A DNA stretch of 64,000 bases, taken from contig NZ_FMWL01000005.1 in NCBI RefSeq assembly GCF_900103005.1, positions 186,001 through 250,000 on the forward strand. The letters run 5' to 3'. This document shows, one piece after another, positions 53,777 to 62,699 of the stretch; within the stretch, counting starts at the first letter, position 1; each line of letters starts with the position of its first letter. The notes beneath the pieces were generated by a model, which ran no database searches, was not told the DNA's origin, and was given only the letters and a program-made list of their open reading frames with translations. Source of the stretch: Acidaminobacter hydrogenoformans DSM 2784. GTDB lineage: Bacteria > Bacillota > Clostridia > Peptostreptococcales > Acidaminobacteraceae. Made by a program: the position numbers and the translations under genes.

Positions 53777-55054
53777 ATGACGAAATATGAAAATAAGACT
53801 CAACTGCAGTGTTCTTTTTGCGGAAAGACGCAGGACCAGGTAAAGAGATTAATTGCCGGTCCAAACGTCTATATTTGTGATGAGTGCATCACATTATGCA
53901 ACGAAATCATTTCGGAAGAAATGGATGATGTCGAGGATCTTGAACTCGAGGATCTGCCAAAGCCGGATGCTATTGCGAAGACGCTGGATGAGTACGTCAT
54001 TGGGCAGGACCGCGCCAAGCGCGTGTTGTCTGTAGCCGTTTACAATCACTATAAGCGGGTAAAACGCGGGCAGTCAGGCAAGGCGGATGTCGAGCTGCAA
54101 AAAAGCAATATTTTGATGCTTGGTCCAACGGGCTCGGGAAAGACGCTCCTGGCTCAGACACTGGCGAAAATAATCAACGTGCCCTTCGCTATGGCGGATG
54201 CAACAGCTTTGACGGAAGCCGGCTACGTTGGTGAAGATGTGGAAAACATCCTGCTGAAGCTGATACAGGCAGCGGATTTTGATATTGAACGCGCTCAGAA
54301 AGGCATCATCTATATTGATGAGATTGACAAAATTTCGAGACGTTCAGATAATCCTTCCATCACGAGGGATGTGTCCGGGGAAGGCGTTCAGCAAGCGCTT
54401 CTGAAGATCATTGAGGGGACAGTCGCGAATGTACCGCCACAAGGTGGGCGCAAGCACCCGCATCAGGAGTTTATTCAGATTGATACATCAAATATCCTGT
54501 TTATTTGTGGCGGGGCTTTTGATGGGCTTGATAAGATCATTGAGCGCAGGACAGGGACTAAAACCCTTGGATTCGGTGCGCAAATCGTCAGCAAAGAAGA
54601 CAAGGAGATTGGCGCGCTTCTCGAAAAGCTTGAGACTGAGGATTTGTTGAAATTCGGTCTCATCCCAGAGTTTATCGGTCGTGTTCCAGTTGTTGTTTCC
54701 CTCCATGAGCTGGATGAGCCAACGCTCCTCAGAATTCTCAAGGAGCCAAAGAACGCTTTGGTCAAGCAATACCAAAAGCTGTTTGAGCTCGACAATGTCG
54801 AAATTACTTTTGACGAAGAAGCGCTCAAAGCGGTCGCGCATATGGCCATAGAGAGAAAGACCGGCGCCCGGGGACTTCGCAGTATCCTGGAAAATTCAAT
54901 GCTGGATATCATGTATGAAATTCCAAGCAGAGACGACATTGTTTCTGTCAGGGTGACGCGAGAATCCATTGTGGATAAGAAAATGCCAGTGATGCTGCTG
55001 AAAGATGGCACCTCTGAAAAGAAACCATCCCGCGACAGGCAAAGCGTTTCCTGA
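53777..55054 (+). CDS. clpX: ClpX ATPase subunit
   Basis: 425 aa AAA+ unfoldase. C4 zinc finger C12, C15, C34, C37; Walker A GPTGSGKT at 116-123; Walker [11 protein letters not shown]; pore loop GYVGED; sensor region and [15 protein letters not shown], which contacts ClpP (IGF-loop position reads LIPEFIGR in flow). Delivers tagged or unfolded substrates to ClpP. Confidence 0.98.
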   Translation: MTKYENKTQLQCSFCGKTQDQVKRLIAGPNVYICDECITLCNEIISEEMDDVEDLELEDLPKPDAIAKTLDEYVIGQDRAKRVLSVAVYNHYKRVKRGQSGKADVELQKSNILMLGPTGSGKTLLAQTLAKIINVPFAMADATALTEAGYVGEDVENILLKLIQAADFDIERAQKGIIYIDEIDKISRRSDNPSITRDVSGEGVQQALLKIIEGTVANVPPQGGRKHPHQEFIQIDTSNILFICGGAFDGLDKIIERRTGTKTLGFGAQIVSKEDKEIGALLEKLETEDLLKFGLIPEFIGRVPVVVSLHELDEPTLLRILKEPKNALVKQYQKLFELDNVEITFDEEALKAVAHMAIERKTGARGLRSILENSMLDIMYEIPSRDDIVSVRVTRESIVDKKMPVMLLKDGTSEKKPSRDRQSVS

Positions 55055-55110
55055 TCATGAAGCGCAGCCATTAACAGGACTGGTGAATGTGCCCCTGAAA
55101 AAATAGAGGA

Positions 55111-55156
55111 CAGGTACTGCTGGTAAGGGGTTTAAGACCAGCACGAAGGCGACCTG
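55111..55156 (+). other. Two-tier hairpin between clpX and lon
   Basis: Outer CAGGT (55111-55115) with ACCTG (55152-55156) encloses TGCTGGT (55118-55124) with ACCAGCA (55137-55143). It lies between the clpX stop and the terminator and may be a 3' UTR structure. Confidence 0.45.
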
Positions 55157-55178
55157 CCAAAAAACTGAAAGTCTATCA

Positions 55179-55215
55179 GCGAGTCATAGAGGTTTATTGG
55201 CTCGCTTTTATTTTT
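55179..55215 (+). terminator. Terminator after clpX
   Basis: GCGAGTCA (55179-55186) pairs with TGGCTCGC (55198-55205, one G-U), followed by TTTTATTTTT. Confidence 0.85.
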
Positions 55216-55267
55216 CGCATACCGCTAACAGGGAAAACTTGTGAACATAAAAAACTTTTTGTCTTTG

Positions 55268-55309
55268 TTAGCACTCTTGCTTGATGAGTGATAATTCATT
55301 TGGTATAAT
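55268..55309 (+). promoter_or_regulatory. CIRCE operator overlapping the lon promoter
   Basis: TTAGCACTC (55268-55276), nine-base spacer, GAGTGATAA (55286-55294): the CIRCE consensus TTAGCACTC-N9-GAGTGCTAA with a single mismatch. The right arm overlaps -35 TTGATG (55281-55286), with 17 bp to TATAAT (55304-55309). HrcA binding would block RNA polymerase, so lon should be heat-inducible. Confidence 0.88.
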
Positions 55310-55350
55310 TTCATTAGCCTTCAAAAGGAGGGCGGAAAGGAGAGAACACC

Positions 55351-57681
55351 ATGGAAACAAACGACAAGATTTTGTCAATGCCGCTTATACCGCTACGTGG
55401 ACTGTCGGTATTTCCTTATATGGTGCTTCATTTTGATGTTGGTCGAGAAAAGTCAATTAAGGCACTTGAAGAGGCCATGATTTACGATCAAAAAATATTC
55501 CTGACGACGCAGCGAGACATAGATGTTGACTTGCCTTCAACGGAAGATTTTTATGAGATCGGTACCATATGCAAAATAAAGCAAATGCTGAAACTCCCAG
55601 GGGACGCAATTCGGGTGCTGGTGGAGGGCGTCAGCCGCGGTAAAGTCGAAGGGATTATATTTGAAGAGCCTTACTTTAAAGCGCGTATAATGAAAATTGA
55701 AGAGGACACAACCCGGGACAGGGAGACAGAGGCGCTGATTCGCTCTTGTTTAACTGCTTTTGAGAAGTATATTGCAGTAAGTAACCGGGTATCGCCTGAA
55801 GTTATGCTCTCCATGACCACTATTGAAGAGCCTGGGCGCTTCGCGGATGTTTTAGCGTCCAATATGGTTTTGAAGACGGAGCAAAAGCAGGAGATTCTTG
55901 AGGCGGTTGAACCCAAAAAGCGTTTGACTGCCATCTATTCAATATTACTCAGCGAAATTGAGATTATGGAAGTAGAAAAGCAGATCAATGAAAAAGTAAG
56001 AAAACAAATCAACAAAATGCAAAAAGAGTACTACCTCAGAGAACAGATGAAAGCAATCCGTGAGGAGCTTGGCGAAGATTTCGATCCGGATGACGAGATT
56101 GAGGAGCTTTATAAAAAGCTCGACAAGCTCAAGCTTGACAAAAAAGTCGCTGATAAAGTTGGCAAGGAAATTGAGCGACTGGCAAGAATGTCACCTGCCT
56201 CTGCAGAAAGCACGGTCGTTCGAAGCTATGTAAACTGGATTTTAGATTTGCCTTGGAATAAAAAGACTAAGGATACACTGGATATAAGTAAGGCCCGCGC
56301 CATTCTGGATGAAGACCATTACGGTTTAAAGAGCGTCAAAGAGCGCGTCCTTGAATATCTGGCCATCAGAGAGCTCACGAAGAGTCTGAAGGGACCCATC
56401 ATTTGCCTGGTTGGACCTCCCGGTGTCGGTAAGACGTCTATAGCGAAATCCATAGCAAGGTCTTTAAACAGGAAATTTGTCAGAATGTCCCTGGGCGGCG
56501 TCAGAGATGAGGCAGAAATACGTGGTCACAGAAGGACCTATATTGGTGCTATTCCGGGCAGAATCATCAATGGAATCAAAGAAGCCGGAACTAAAAATCC
56601 TGTGTTCCTGTTTGACGAGATAGATAAGCTGACCTCTGATTTCAGGGGGGATCCGGCGTCTGCACTTCTTGAGGTACTGGATCCGGAGCAAAACAAAGAT
56701 TTTACGGATCATTACCTGGAGGTGCCGTTCGACCTTTCAAGCGTCATGTTTGTGACGACGGCGAACTCATTGGGCACCATTCCAAGGCCGCTTCTCGACA
56801 GAATGGAAATCATTGAAGTTTCCGGGTATACAGAGTATGAGAAGCTGAATATCGCCAAGAAATATCTTGTGCCAAAGCAGCTGAAAGCGCATGGCTTAAC
56901 GGAGGACAACCTCAGCTTGAGTGACGATACGCTGAGTGCCATCATCAGCTATTACACCAGGGAATCCGGTGTCCGGGAACTCGAACGACAGATTGCGACT
57001 GTATGCAGGAAAGTGGCGACAAGGATTGTCGAAGAGAAGGTCACCACGGTCAGAGTAAACAGAAGCAACCTGGACAAATTCTTAGGGGTTAAAAAGCACC
57101 ACTATGACGAGATCCAAAAAGAGCACCAAATTGGGATCGCAACAGGCCTTGCCTGGACGCCGGTAGGCGGAGAAACTCTTTCCATTGAAGTTTCAATTAT
57201 GAAAGGCAAGGGAAATCTCGTGCTTACAGGTCAAATGGGCGACGTCATGAAAGAGTCCGCTCGGGCAGGCTTGAGCTACCTAAGATCCATCTCAGAGAAA
57301 TATGAAATCGCGGATGATTTTCACGAAAAAATGGATATTCATATACACATTCCAGAAGGCGCCATTCCAAAGGATGGGCCATCTGCCGGGATTACCATGG
57401 CAACGGCTGTTCTTTCCGCGATTACCGGTATTCCAGTCCGCAATGATCTCGCTATGACGGGAGAAATCACCTTGCGGGGAAGGGTTCTGCCAATTGGCGG
57501 CCTCAAGGAAAAATCGCTGGCAGCCAGCCGCGCGGGTGTCAAAACTGTTCTATTCCCTAAGGAAAATGTGAAGGATCTCGAGGAGATCCCTTCAACGGTG
57601 CGCAGCAAGATGAAGTTCATTCCAGTTGAATCTATGGATGAAGTTCTTGAGCACGCGCTTGTTAAGGAGGCCATAAAGTGA
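55351..57681 (+). CDS. lon: Lon protease
   Basis: 776 aa AAA+ serine protease. N-terminal substrate-recognition domain ([23 protein letters not shown]), coiled middle ([27 protein letters not shown], split by sense), Walker A GPPGVGKT at about 355-362, Walker [11 protein letters not shown], and the Ser-Lys dyad with S678 in PKDGPSAG and Lys in [19 protein letters not shown] precedes ATG. Overlaps engB by four bases; HrcA-controlled from the CIRCE promoter. Confidence 0.98.
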   Translation: METNDKILSMPLIPLRGLSVFPYMVLHFDVGREKSIKALEEAMIYDQKIFLTTQRDIDVDLPSTEDFYEIGTICKIKQMLKLPGDAIRVLVEGVSRGKVEGIIFEEPYFKARIMKIEEDTTRDRETEALIRSCLTAFEKYIAVSNRVSPEVMLSMTTIEEPGRFADVLASNMVLKTEQKQEILEAVEPKKRLTAIYSILLSEIEIMEVEKQINEKVRKQINKMQKEYYLREQMKAIREELGEDFDPDDEIEELYKKLDKLKLDKKVADKVGKEIERLARMSPASAESTVVRSYVNWILDLPWNKKTKDTLDISKARAILDEDHYGLKSVKERVLEYLAIRELTKSLKGPIICLVGPPGVGKTSIAKSIARSLNRKFVRMSLGGVRDEAEIRGHRRTYIGAIPGRIINGIKEAGTKNPVFLFDEIDKLTSDFRGDPASALLEVLDPEQNKDFTDHYLEVPFDLSSVMFVTTANSLGTIPRPLLDRMEIIEVSGYTEYEKLNIAKKYLVPKQLKAHGLTEDNLSLSDDTLSAIISYYTRESGVRELERQIATVCRKVATRIVEEKVTTVRVNRSNLDKFLGVKKHHYDEIQKEHQIGIATGLAWTPVGGETLSIEVSIMKGKGNLVLTGQMGDVMKESARAGLSYLRSISEKYEIADDFHEKMDIHIHIPEGAIPKDGPSAGITMATAVLSAITGIPVRNDLAMTGEITLRGRVLPIGGLKEKSLAASRAGVKTVLFPKENVKDLEEIPSTVRSKMKFIPVESMDEVLEHALVKEAIK

Positions 57682-58316
57682 AGATCCAGAATTCCCGTTT
57701 CATCATAAGCGCGGTTAAAAGAGATCAGTATCCGGAGGATTTGCTGCCTGAAATTGCTATGGCTGGAAGGTCCAATGTTGGCAAATCCTCACTTATCAAT
57801 ATGCTGATTAACCGAAAGGGCTTGGCGAAGACGTCGTCAACACCTGGAAAAACGCAGACTATCAACTTTTATGATTTGGATGGCAAGATGAGATTGGTGG
57901 ACTTGCCCGGCTATGGCTACGCCAGAGTGTCCAAGGACAAAAAAAGCGGCTGGGGCAAGATTATTGAATCCTATCTGGTGGACCGCCCAAATCTTATGGA
58001 GGTCTTTCTCCTGGTGGACCTGCGCCATGACCCGTCTGAGGATGACCGCTTGATGTACGAGTGGATTCGAACTTTTGGCTACAAGGGCATTGTCATAGCC
58101 ACAAAAGCGGATAAAATTAAAAATAGTCAGCTGCAAATCAGAAAAAAAGCCCTCAGGGAGAAGCTGGGCATGGATCCTGAGGATGTTCTGCTGATTACGT
58201 CGGCGGATTCACGAAAAGGCAAATACGACGTATGGGATTTTATCAATAGTTTGTTGGAACAAAAAGGCTTTGAAGCGCGCTTTGAGCGGCAGCAGCCTGA
58301 TCAGGCAGAAAGATAA
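57678..58316 (+). CDS. engB: Ribosome biogenesis GTP-binding protein EngB (YsxC/YihA)
   Basis: 212 aa small GTPase for 50S assembly. G1 GRSNVGKS at 30-37, G2 [10 protein letters not shown]3 DLPGYG, G4 TKADK and G5-like TSADS. ATGA-type overlap with lon, the standard Firmicutes linkage, so it shares the heat-responsive transcript. Confidence 0.97.
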   Translation: MKIQNSRFIISAVKRDQYPEDLLPEIAMAGRSNVGKSSLINMLINRKGLAKTSSTPGKTQTINFYDLDGKMRLVDLPGYGYARVSKDKKSGWGKIIESYLVDRPNLMEVFLLVDLRHDPSEDDRLMYEWIRTFGYKGIVIATKADKIKNSQLQIRKKALREKLGMDPEDVLLITSADSRKGKYDVWDFINSLLEQKGFEARFERQQPDQAER

Positions 58317-58330
58317 TTGGAATTAAATGC

Positions 58331-58372
58331 AAAAGCCAAGACCATCTGAAGCGGTCTTGGCTTTTGATTTTT
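58331..58372 (+). terminator. Terminator after engB
   Basis: A perfect 13-bp stem, AAAAGCCAAGACC (58331-58343) with GGTCTTGGCTTTT (58353-58365), then GATTTTT. Confidence 0.95.
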
Positions 58373-58463
58373 GGAGAAACGACGCTGGTCTTTTTCCCGC
58401 GCCTTTCCCGCGTTCAAGCAATGTGTTAAAATGGAAAAAAGTATAAGTAAGGGAGGTGGACCC

Positions 58464-60338
58464 ATGCTCTTCAGCCGTAGCCGTGTAGTGATATTCCTAA
58501 TGTTTATTTTTTCGTTTATGGCAGCAATTTTCATATACACGGATGAGCTGATTGAAGACCAGATTGAAAAACTGGAAGCGGACTTGCTGCGTCTTCAGGC
58601 CGCCATGGTCACCTGGGTAGCGGAGGAATTTCAGGACAGCGCATCCGCTTATGAAGCGGAAATACAATTGGATGAAGACCGCTTTGCGGCGCAGCAGCTT
58701 CAGATCATCAATTCATTGATTTCAAACGCGCCAACATCTGCGATAAAGGATGAAACTCTCGTGGCTGAGTTTTCGTCCGGTGATTTTGGGCAGATTCTTG
58801 ACCGGGGCGTCGTACTCTATACGGGCGGATTGCCGGATCAGGTCATAGACGAGGCGATCAGGCGCCTGAATGAAAATCCTAAACTTGACCGTGTAGAAAC
58901 TACGGTTCGCAATTTTGCCTCAGGGCAGGCGGAGCGCTATGTCCTGAATTTTTCCAGAAATGAAAAGCTCAGTGGAACCGTGTTTACGGGACGAAGAATT
59001 ATAGAGGGCGCTTCGGAGGTTCATCTCAGTGCGTTTGCACTCGAGGATTACTTGAAAGACCTTTTTGAGACCCGGGGCTATGCTACAATAATTTTAAACA
59101 AAAGCGGACGGATTGTGAACGCCCATGATCCTGGGACCATTGGAAAAACATTGTCGCAGACAGATAAAAATAGTGGTGTCAGTTTGTTTCAGATGGTGGT
59201 GGACCATCCTGACAAGAAATTCGACGTGCTTTTGGAACAGCCTTATGAGGCGTATGCCATAGAGCTTGATCAGGGTTATATGCTCTTGATGAAACCGTCG
59301 GCCTCTGATGAAGGCACAAGCCGCATCAATCGGGTTCTGGGGTATGGGATGATTTTTTTCAACCTTGCCATAGTCACCGCTGTCATGATGTTTTTAAGAA
59401 AAAATCACGCGTTCGTCATAGAAAAAATAAGTTTGACCGAGATGCAGGTTAAAAGGCGCCGGCAGGCAGCCGGATTCATAGTGGTTGTCATTGTCCTTGG
59501 TTTTGCCCTGATGATCTTACTGATTAATGGACTCATGAGTATTCAGATGACGAAGCTTGATTTTGACAAGGAGCTGCAGCGCTTCTCGGATGCCATGGCG
59601 GGACAGTACAGCGAGGCTTATGAATCCCTTGAAGATCAGAACAGGATATTCAATCTTGAAATGAAGGCGAGTAAAACCGAGCGTCTCGTGGCCTTATTCG
59701 CTTCCTTGAGGAAAGTGCCGTCTGAGCTTGTGCGTTCTTATCCTTCTACGGCCAGCAGCGGAAATTACGTGGCAAACTGGATGAGAGTATCTCAGACGAC
59801 CCGGGAGCTGCTCTTGAGTCAGTATGGTGTTGACCTGGGCAGTGTGGAAGATTACACTGTTCTGGAGGGGAAAGCGGGTGGCACGGGGCTGACTTTGATT
59901 GGCTACGATGCCGAAAAGCTCAATGTTTGGGTCATACAGGCACTGATGGGAAAAGCGGCAGAAGCTCAGACGTTTTCCTGGGTGCCGCTTGCAAGCTCTG
60001 CGGCCAACATTGATGGTTTTTTTGCGCATTTTTCTTTGAAAGGCGCAGATGAGGTGCCTTTTCTGGAAGCGGTACTTCCGGATTCAATTGCTGCGAGGCA
60101 GCAGGCGGAGCAGCTGGGGATGGAACTGTATCTGGGCGAGGTTCAGGAGACAATTGGAATAAGAAGGCCGGAGCGGGGGTCGTGGATTGTCTATGTGCCG
60201 GCTTCGGATCCGCTGAAAGGGGATCTGCGGCGGGCGGCTTATGATTTCACCAGGGTCATGAGTCTGGCTACGCTCATCCTGATCCTGGTCGTCGCTGCCG
60301 GATGGCGTTACTACGGCAGAAAGGAGCCCATTTCATGA
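58464..60338 (+). CDS. Membrane protein with two extracytoplasmic sensor-like modules, no output domain
   Basis: 624 aa. GGGAGG seven bases before ATG 58464 fixes the start. Predicted helices: TM1 about 8-25, TM2 about 293-312, TM3 about 336-358, TM4 about 598-615. Two large outside segments result (about 26-292 and 359-597), joined by a short basic cytoplasmic linker (KRRRQA), and the C-terminal tail is only GRKEPIS-like. The first module has a Cache-like strand turn (GYATIILNKSGRIVNAHDPGTIGKTL). No HAMP, kinase, GGDEF or methyl-accepting domain exists. Overlaps the Nudix gene start (ATGA). I do not recognise a named family. Confidence 0.7.
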   Translation: MLFSRSRVVIFLMFIFSFMAAIFIYTDELIEDQIEKLEADLLRLQAAMVTWVAEEFQDSASAYEAEIQLDEDRFAAQQLQIINSLISNAPTSAIKDETLVAEFSSGDFGQILDRGVVLYTGGLPDQVIDEAIRRLNENPKLDRVETTVRNFASGQAERYVLNFSRNEKLSGTVFTGRRIIEGASEVHLSAFALEDYLKDLFETRGYATIILNKSGRIVNAHDPGTIGKTLSQTDKNSGVSLFQMVVDHPDKKFDVLLEQPYEAYAIELDQGYMLLMKPSASDEGTSRINRVLGYGMIFFNLAIVTAVMMFLRKNHAFVIEKISLTEMQVKRRRQAAGFIVVVIVLGFALMILLINGLMSIQMTKLDFDKELQRFSDAMAGQYSEAYESLEDQNRIFNLEMKASKTERLVALFASLRKVPSELVRSYPSTASSGNYVANWMRVSQTTRELLLSQYGVDLGSVEDYTVLEGKAGGTGLTLIGYDAEKLNVWVIQALMGKAAEAQTFSWVPLASSAANIDGFFAHFSLKGADEVPFLEAVLPDSIAARQQAEQLGMELYLGEVQETIGIRRPERGSWIVYVPASDPLKGDLRRAAYDFTRVMSLATLILILVVAAGWRYYGRKEPIS

Positions 60339-60808
60339 AGCTGGCAGTGCTGTGTTACGTGGAAAACGAGGGCCGTGTGCTCATGCTGCACAGGAACAAA
60401 AGAAAAAACGACTATCACCTGGGAAAGTGGAATGGCCTTGGCGGAAAGTTTCTGCCAGGCGAATCGCCTGAAGACTGCCTGCTGAGGGAAGTGCGCGAGG
60501 AGTCCGGTCTGAGCCCGGAGTCTTATTCTCTCAGGGGGTTCATCACTTTTCCCTTGTTTGATGGGGCAGAGGACTGGTATACTTTTGTCTATACGGCTAA
60601 AACGGCACAGTCTGAAGTTACTGACCCGGAGGAAGGCACGCTGGCCTGGATCCCTAAGGACGAGGTGCTGAGCCTGAAGCTCTGGGAAGGAGACAGGATT
60701 TTTCTCGATTGGGTGTTTAACCGGGAGGCGCTCTTTTCAGCGGTATTCAGGTATGAAGCTGGCGTTTTTAAGGACTATGAAGTCGTTTTCTATTCCGGTT
60801 CCACTTAA
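60335..60808 (+). CDS. Nudix hydrolase, 8-oxo-dGTP diphosphatase-like
   Basis: 157 aa. AAAGGAG eight bases before ATG 60335 sets the start, overlapping the previous stop as ATGA. The Nudix box is complete: GGKFLPGE, then seven residues, REVREESGL. N-terminal LCYVENEGRVLMLHRNK and GKWNGLGGK match the MutT/YtkD-like oxidised-nucleotide branch, with LFDGAEDWYTFVY following. Substrate unproven. Confidence 0.92.
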   Translation: MKLAVLCYVENEGRVLMLHRNKRKNDYHLGKWNGLGGKFLPGESPEDCLLREVREESGLSPESYSLRGFITFPLFDGAEDWYTFVYTAKTAQSEVTDPEEGTLAWIPKDEVLSLKLWEGDRIFLDWVFNREALFSAVFRYEAGVFKDYEVVFYSGST

Positions 60809-60922
60809 GTCTATACGCTTGACGTTTTAACCTTACCTTCAAAACCTCACCTTCAGAAAGAATTTTGAACGTCGTAAATGAACTGCAACCCAATAAACCA
60901 TAAATCAGAAAGGGTGTTTAGA

Positions 60923-61447
60923 GTGAATCAAAATCCAGTGGTTACCATTGAACTCGAAAACGGGAAAATTATTAAGGCTGAGCTATATCCAGAGATCGCG
61001 CCAAATACGGTAAACAATTTTATTGACCTCGCCCGCAAGGGGTATTATGACGGTCTGATCTTCCACCGGGTCATCAGGGGCTTCATGATTCAGGGCGGCT
61101 GTCCTGAAGGCTCTGGTATGGGTGGTCCCGGCTATAAGATCAAAGGGGAATTTGACATCAACGGCTTTAAAAATGCCCTCGTTCACGAGCCGGGCGTCCT
61201 GTCCATGGCACGGGCACAAGCACCGGATTCCGCGGGCTCGCAGTTTTTCATCATGCACGAGCGCTCCCCGCACCTGGATGGCCAGTATGCGGCTTTTGGC
61301 AAGGTCGTCGAAGGGATGGAGGTCGTCAATGACATCGCGGCAGTAAAAACGGATGGCAGAGACCGTCCAGTCGAGCCTCAGAAAATCAAGAAAATGACGG
61401 TTGAGACCTTTGGGGTCGAGTATCCTGAACCCGTCAAAATGATGTAA
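60923..61447 (+). CDS. Cyclophilin-type peptidyl-prolyl isomerase
   Basis: 174 aa. GTG 60923, eight bases after AAAGGG, is preferred over ATG 60878, which has no ribosome site. Core motifs: IELYPEIAPNTVNNFI-type segment (LYPEIAPNTVNNFIDLA), the catalytic FHRVIRGFMIQGG, SMARAQAPDSAGSQFFI and YAAFGKVVEGMEVV. No signal peptide, so cytoplasmic. Followed by a terminator. Confidence 0.95.
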   Translation: MNQNPVVTIELENGKIIKAELYPEIAPNTVNNFIDLARKGYYDGLIFHRVIRGFMIQGGCPEGSGMGGPGYKIKGEFDINGFKNALVHEPGVLSMARAQAPDSAGSQFFIMHERSPHLDGQYAAFGKVVEGMEVVNDIAAVKTDGRDRPVEPQKIKKMTVETFGVEYPEPVKMM

Positions 61448-61459
61448 GAATGTTAAAAT

Positions 61460-61516
61460 GGTGAAGCTGTTGCCGGCGGTCAGATTGGCCCGTGGCCAAG
61501 GGCTTCACCTTTTTTC
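61460..61516 (+). terminator. Terminator after the cyclophilin gene
   Basis: GGTGAAGC (61460-61467) with GCTTCACC (61502-61509), GC-rich loop with inner GGCC pairings, then TTTTTT. Confidence 0.82.
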
Positions 61517-61542
61517 GTCTTGGTGGCCACATAAACAGCATT

Positions 61543-61584
61543 AAAAAAGCTGCCGCAAAACAAAATTTCCCGTTTTGCGGCAGC
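61543..61584 (-). terminator. Terminator after fba
   Basis: A perfect 13-bp stem, GCTGCCGCAAAAC (61549-61561) with GTTTTGCGGCAGC (61572-61584), is followed on the minus strand by TTTTTT. Confidence 0.94.
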
Positions 61585-61611
61585 GCATCTTATGCTTTTT
61601 CAGGGCTGGAA

Positions 61612-62541
61612 CTACATTTTTCCGTCAGAGCCCAGTACGTCAACCAGCTTGTGGCGCACCATGCTGCGGATGGCATCTCTGCCGACACCCAGGTATTTCC
61701 TTGGGTCGAATTCCGCAGGGAAGTCGTGCAGGTATTTTCGGATTGCAGCGGTCATGGCAAGACGAAGGTCTGTGTCGATATTGATTTTGCAGACGCCAAG
61801 ACTTCCTGCCCGGCGAAGCATTTCTTCCGGAACGCCTTGAGCCCCCGGAATGTCACCGCCGTAAGCGTTGCACATCTCGACGAACTCAGGGATGACCGTG
61901 GACGCGCCGTGCAGGACCAGCGGATAATCTGGAAGGAGTTTTGTGATGGTTTCAAGACGTTCGAAGTCAAGCTTAGGCTCGCCTTTGAACTTGTAAGCGC
62001 CATGGCTTGTGCCAATTGCGATTGCCAGGGAATCACAGCCTGACCGTTTGACAAAGTCCACAGCTTGCTTGGGATCCGTATAGGTTGCGTCCTCTGCTTT
62101 AACGTTGACCTCATCCTCAACACCGGCCAATTTGCCGAGCTCGGCTTCAACGACGACGCCGCGGGCATGGGCATACTCGACGACTTGCTTGACAAGCGCG
62201 ATATTTTCTTCGTAAGGCAAGTGGGAGCCGTCAATCATGACGGAGGTAAAACCGTCATCAATACACTGCTTGCAGATTTCAAAGCTGTCACCGTGGTCCA
62301 GGTGCAGGGCAATATCCAGGTCGGAGTCAATTATAGCAGCTTCCACCAGCTTTTTGAGGTAAGCGGGCTTAGCGTACTTTCTCGCTCCAGCAGAGACCTG
62401 AAGGATCAACGGTGACCTGACCTCTTTAGCCGCATCCACGATGCCTTGTACGATTTCCATGTTGTTGACATTAAACGCGCCAACCGCATAGCCGCCTTCA
62501 TAAGCTTTTCTGAACATTTCCTTAGTTGTCACAAGAGCCAT
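61612..62541 (-). CDS. fba: Class II fructose-1,6-bisphosphate aldolase
   Basis: 309 aa zinc-dependent aldolase of glycolysis/gluconeogenesis. N-terminal VTTKEMFRKAYEGGYAVGAFNVNNMEI, zinc ligands in ALHLDHGDSFE, VMIDGSHLPYEENI, VEAELGKLAGVED, AIGTSHGAYKF and LVLHGASTVI, and a late KINIDTDLRLAMTAAIRKYL. GAGGAGG precedes ATG 62541. Monocistronic, divergent from rsmF. Confidence 0.97.
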   Translation of the reverse strand: MALVTTKEMFRKAYEGGYAVGAFNVNNMEIVQGIVDAAKEVRSPLILQVSAGARKYAKPAYLKKLVEAAIIDSDLDIALHLDHGDSFEICKQCIDDGFTSVMIDGSHLPYEENIALVKQVVEYAHARGVVVEAELGKLAGVEDEVNVKAEDATYTDPKQAVDFVKRSGCDSLAIAIGTSHGAYKFKGEPKLDFERLETITKLLPDYPLVLHGASTVIPEFVEMCNAYGGDIPGAQGVPEEMLRRAGSLGVCKINIDTDLRLAMTAAIRKYLHDFPAEFDPRKYLGVGRDAIRSMVRHKLVDVLGSDGKM

Positions 62542-62579
62542 AAATATTCCTCCTCTGTAAATATCTTCGAGTTATACTC

Positions 62580-62631
62580 ATCATAGAAGATCACTTTTCT
62601 TTTGTCAAGGCAGCTCCAGTCGCGATATAAT
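62580..62631. promoter_or_regulatory. Divergent fba / rsmF promoters with interlocked -35 hexamers
   Basis: Plus: TTGTCA (62602-62607), 18 bp, TATAAT (62626-62631), for rsmF. Minus: TTGACA (62603-62608), 17 bp, TATGAT (62580-62585), for fba. The two -35 boxes overlap over five bases, so the polymerases cannot bind both at once. Confidence 0.8.
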
Positions 62632-62699
62632 GGGGTGACAGCGGCCACGAAAGCGCAATTCCGACATAATGGCCAATTCTAAGTGAGGTCGTGAGAAGA

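Noticed and set aside
61492..62043. 183-codon plus-strand frame opposite fba
   Set aside because: Antisense shadow of fba, with no ribosome site or domain.
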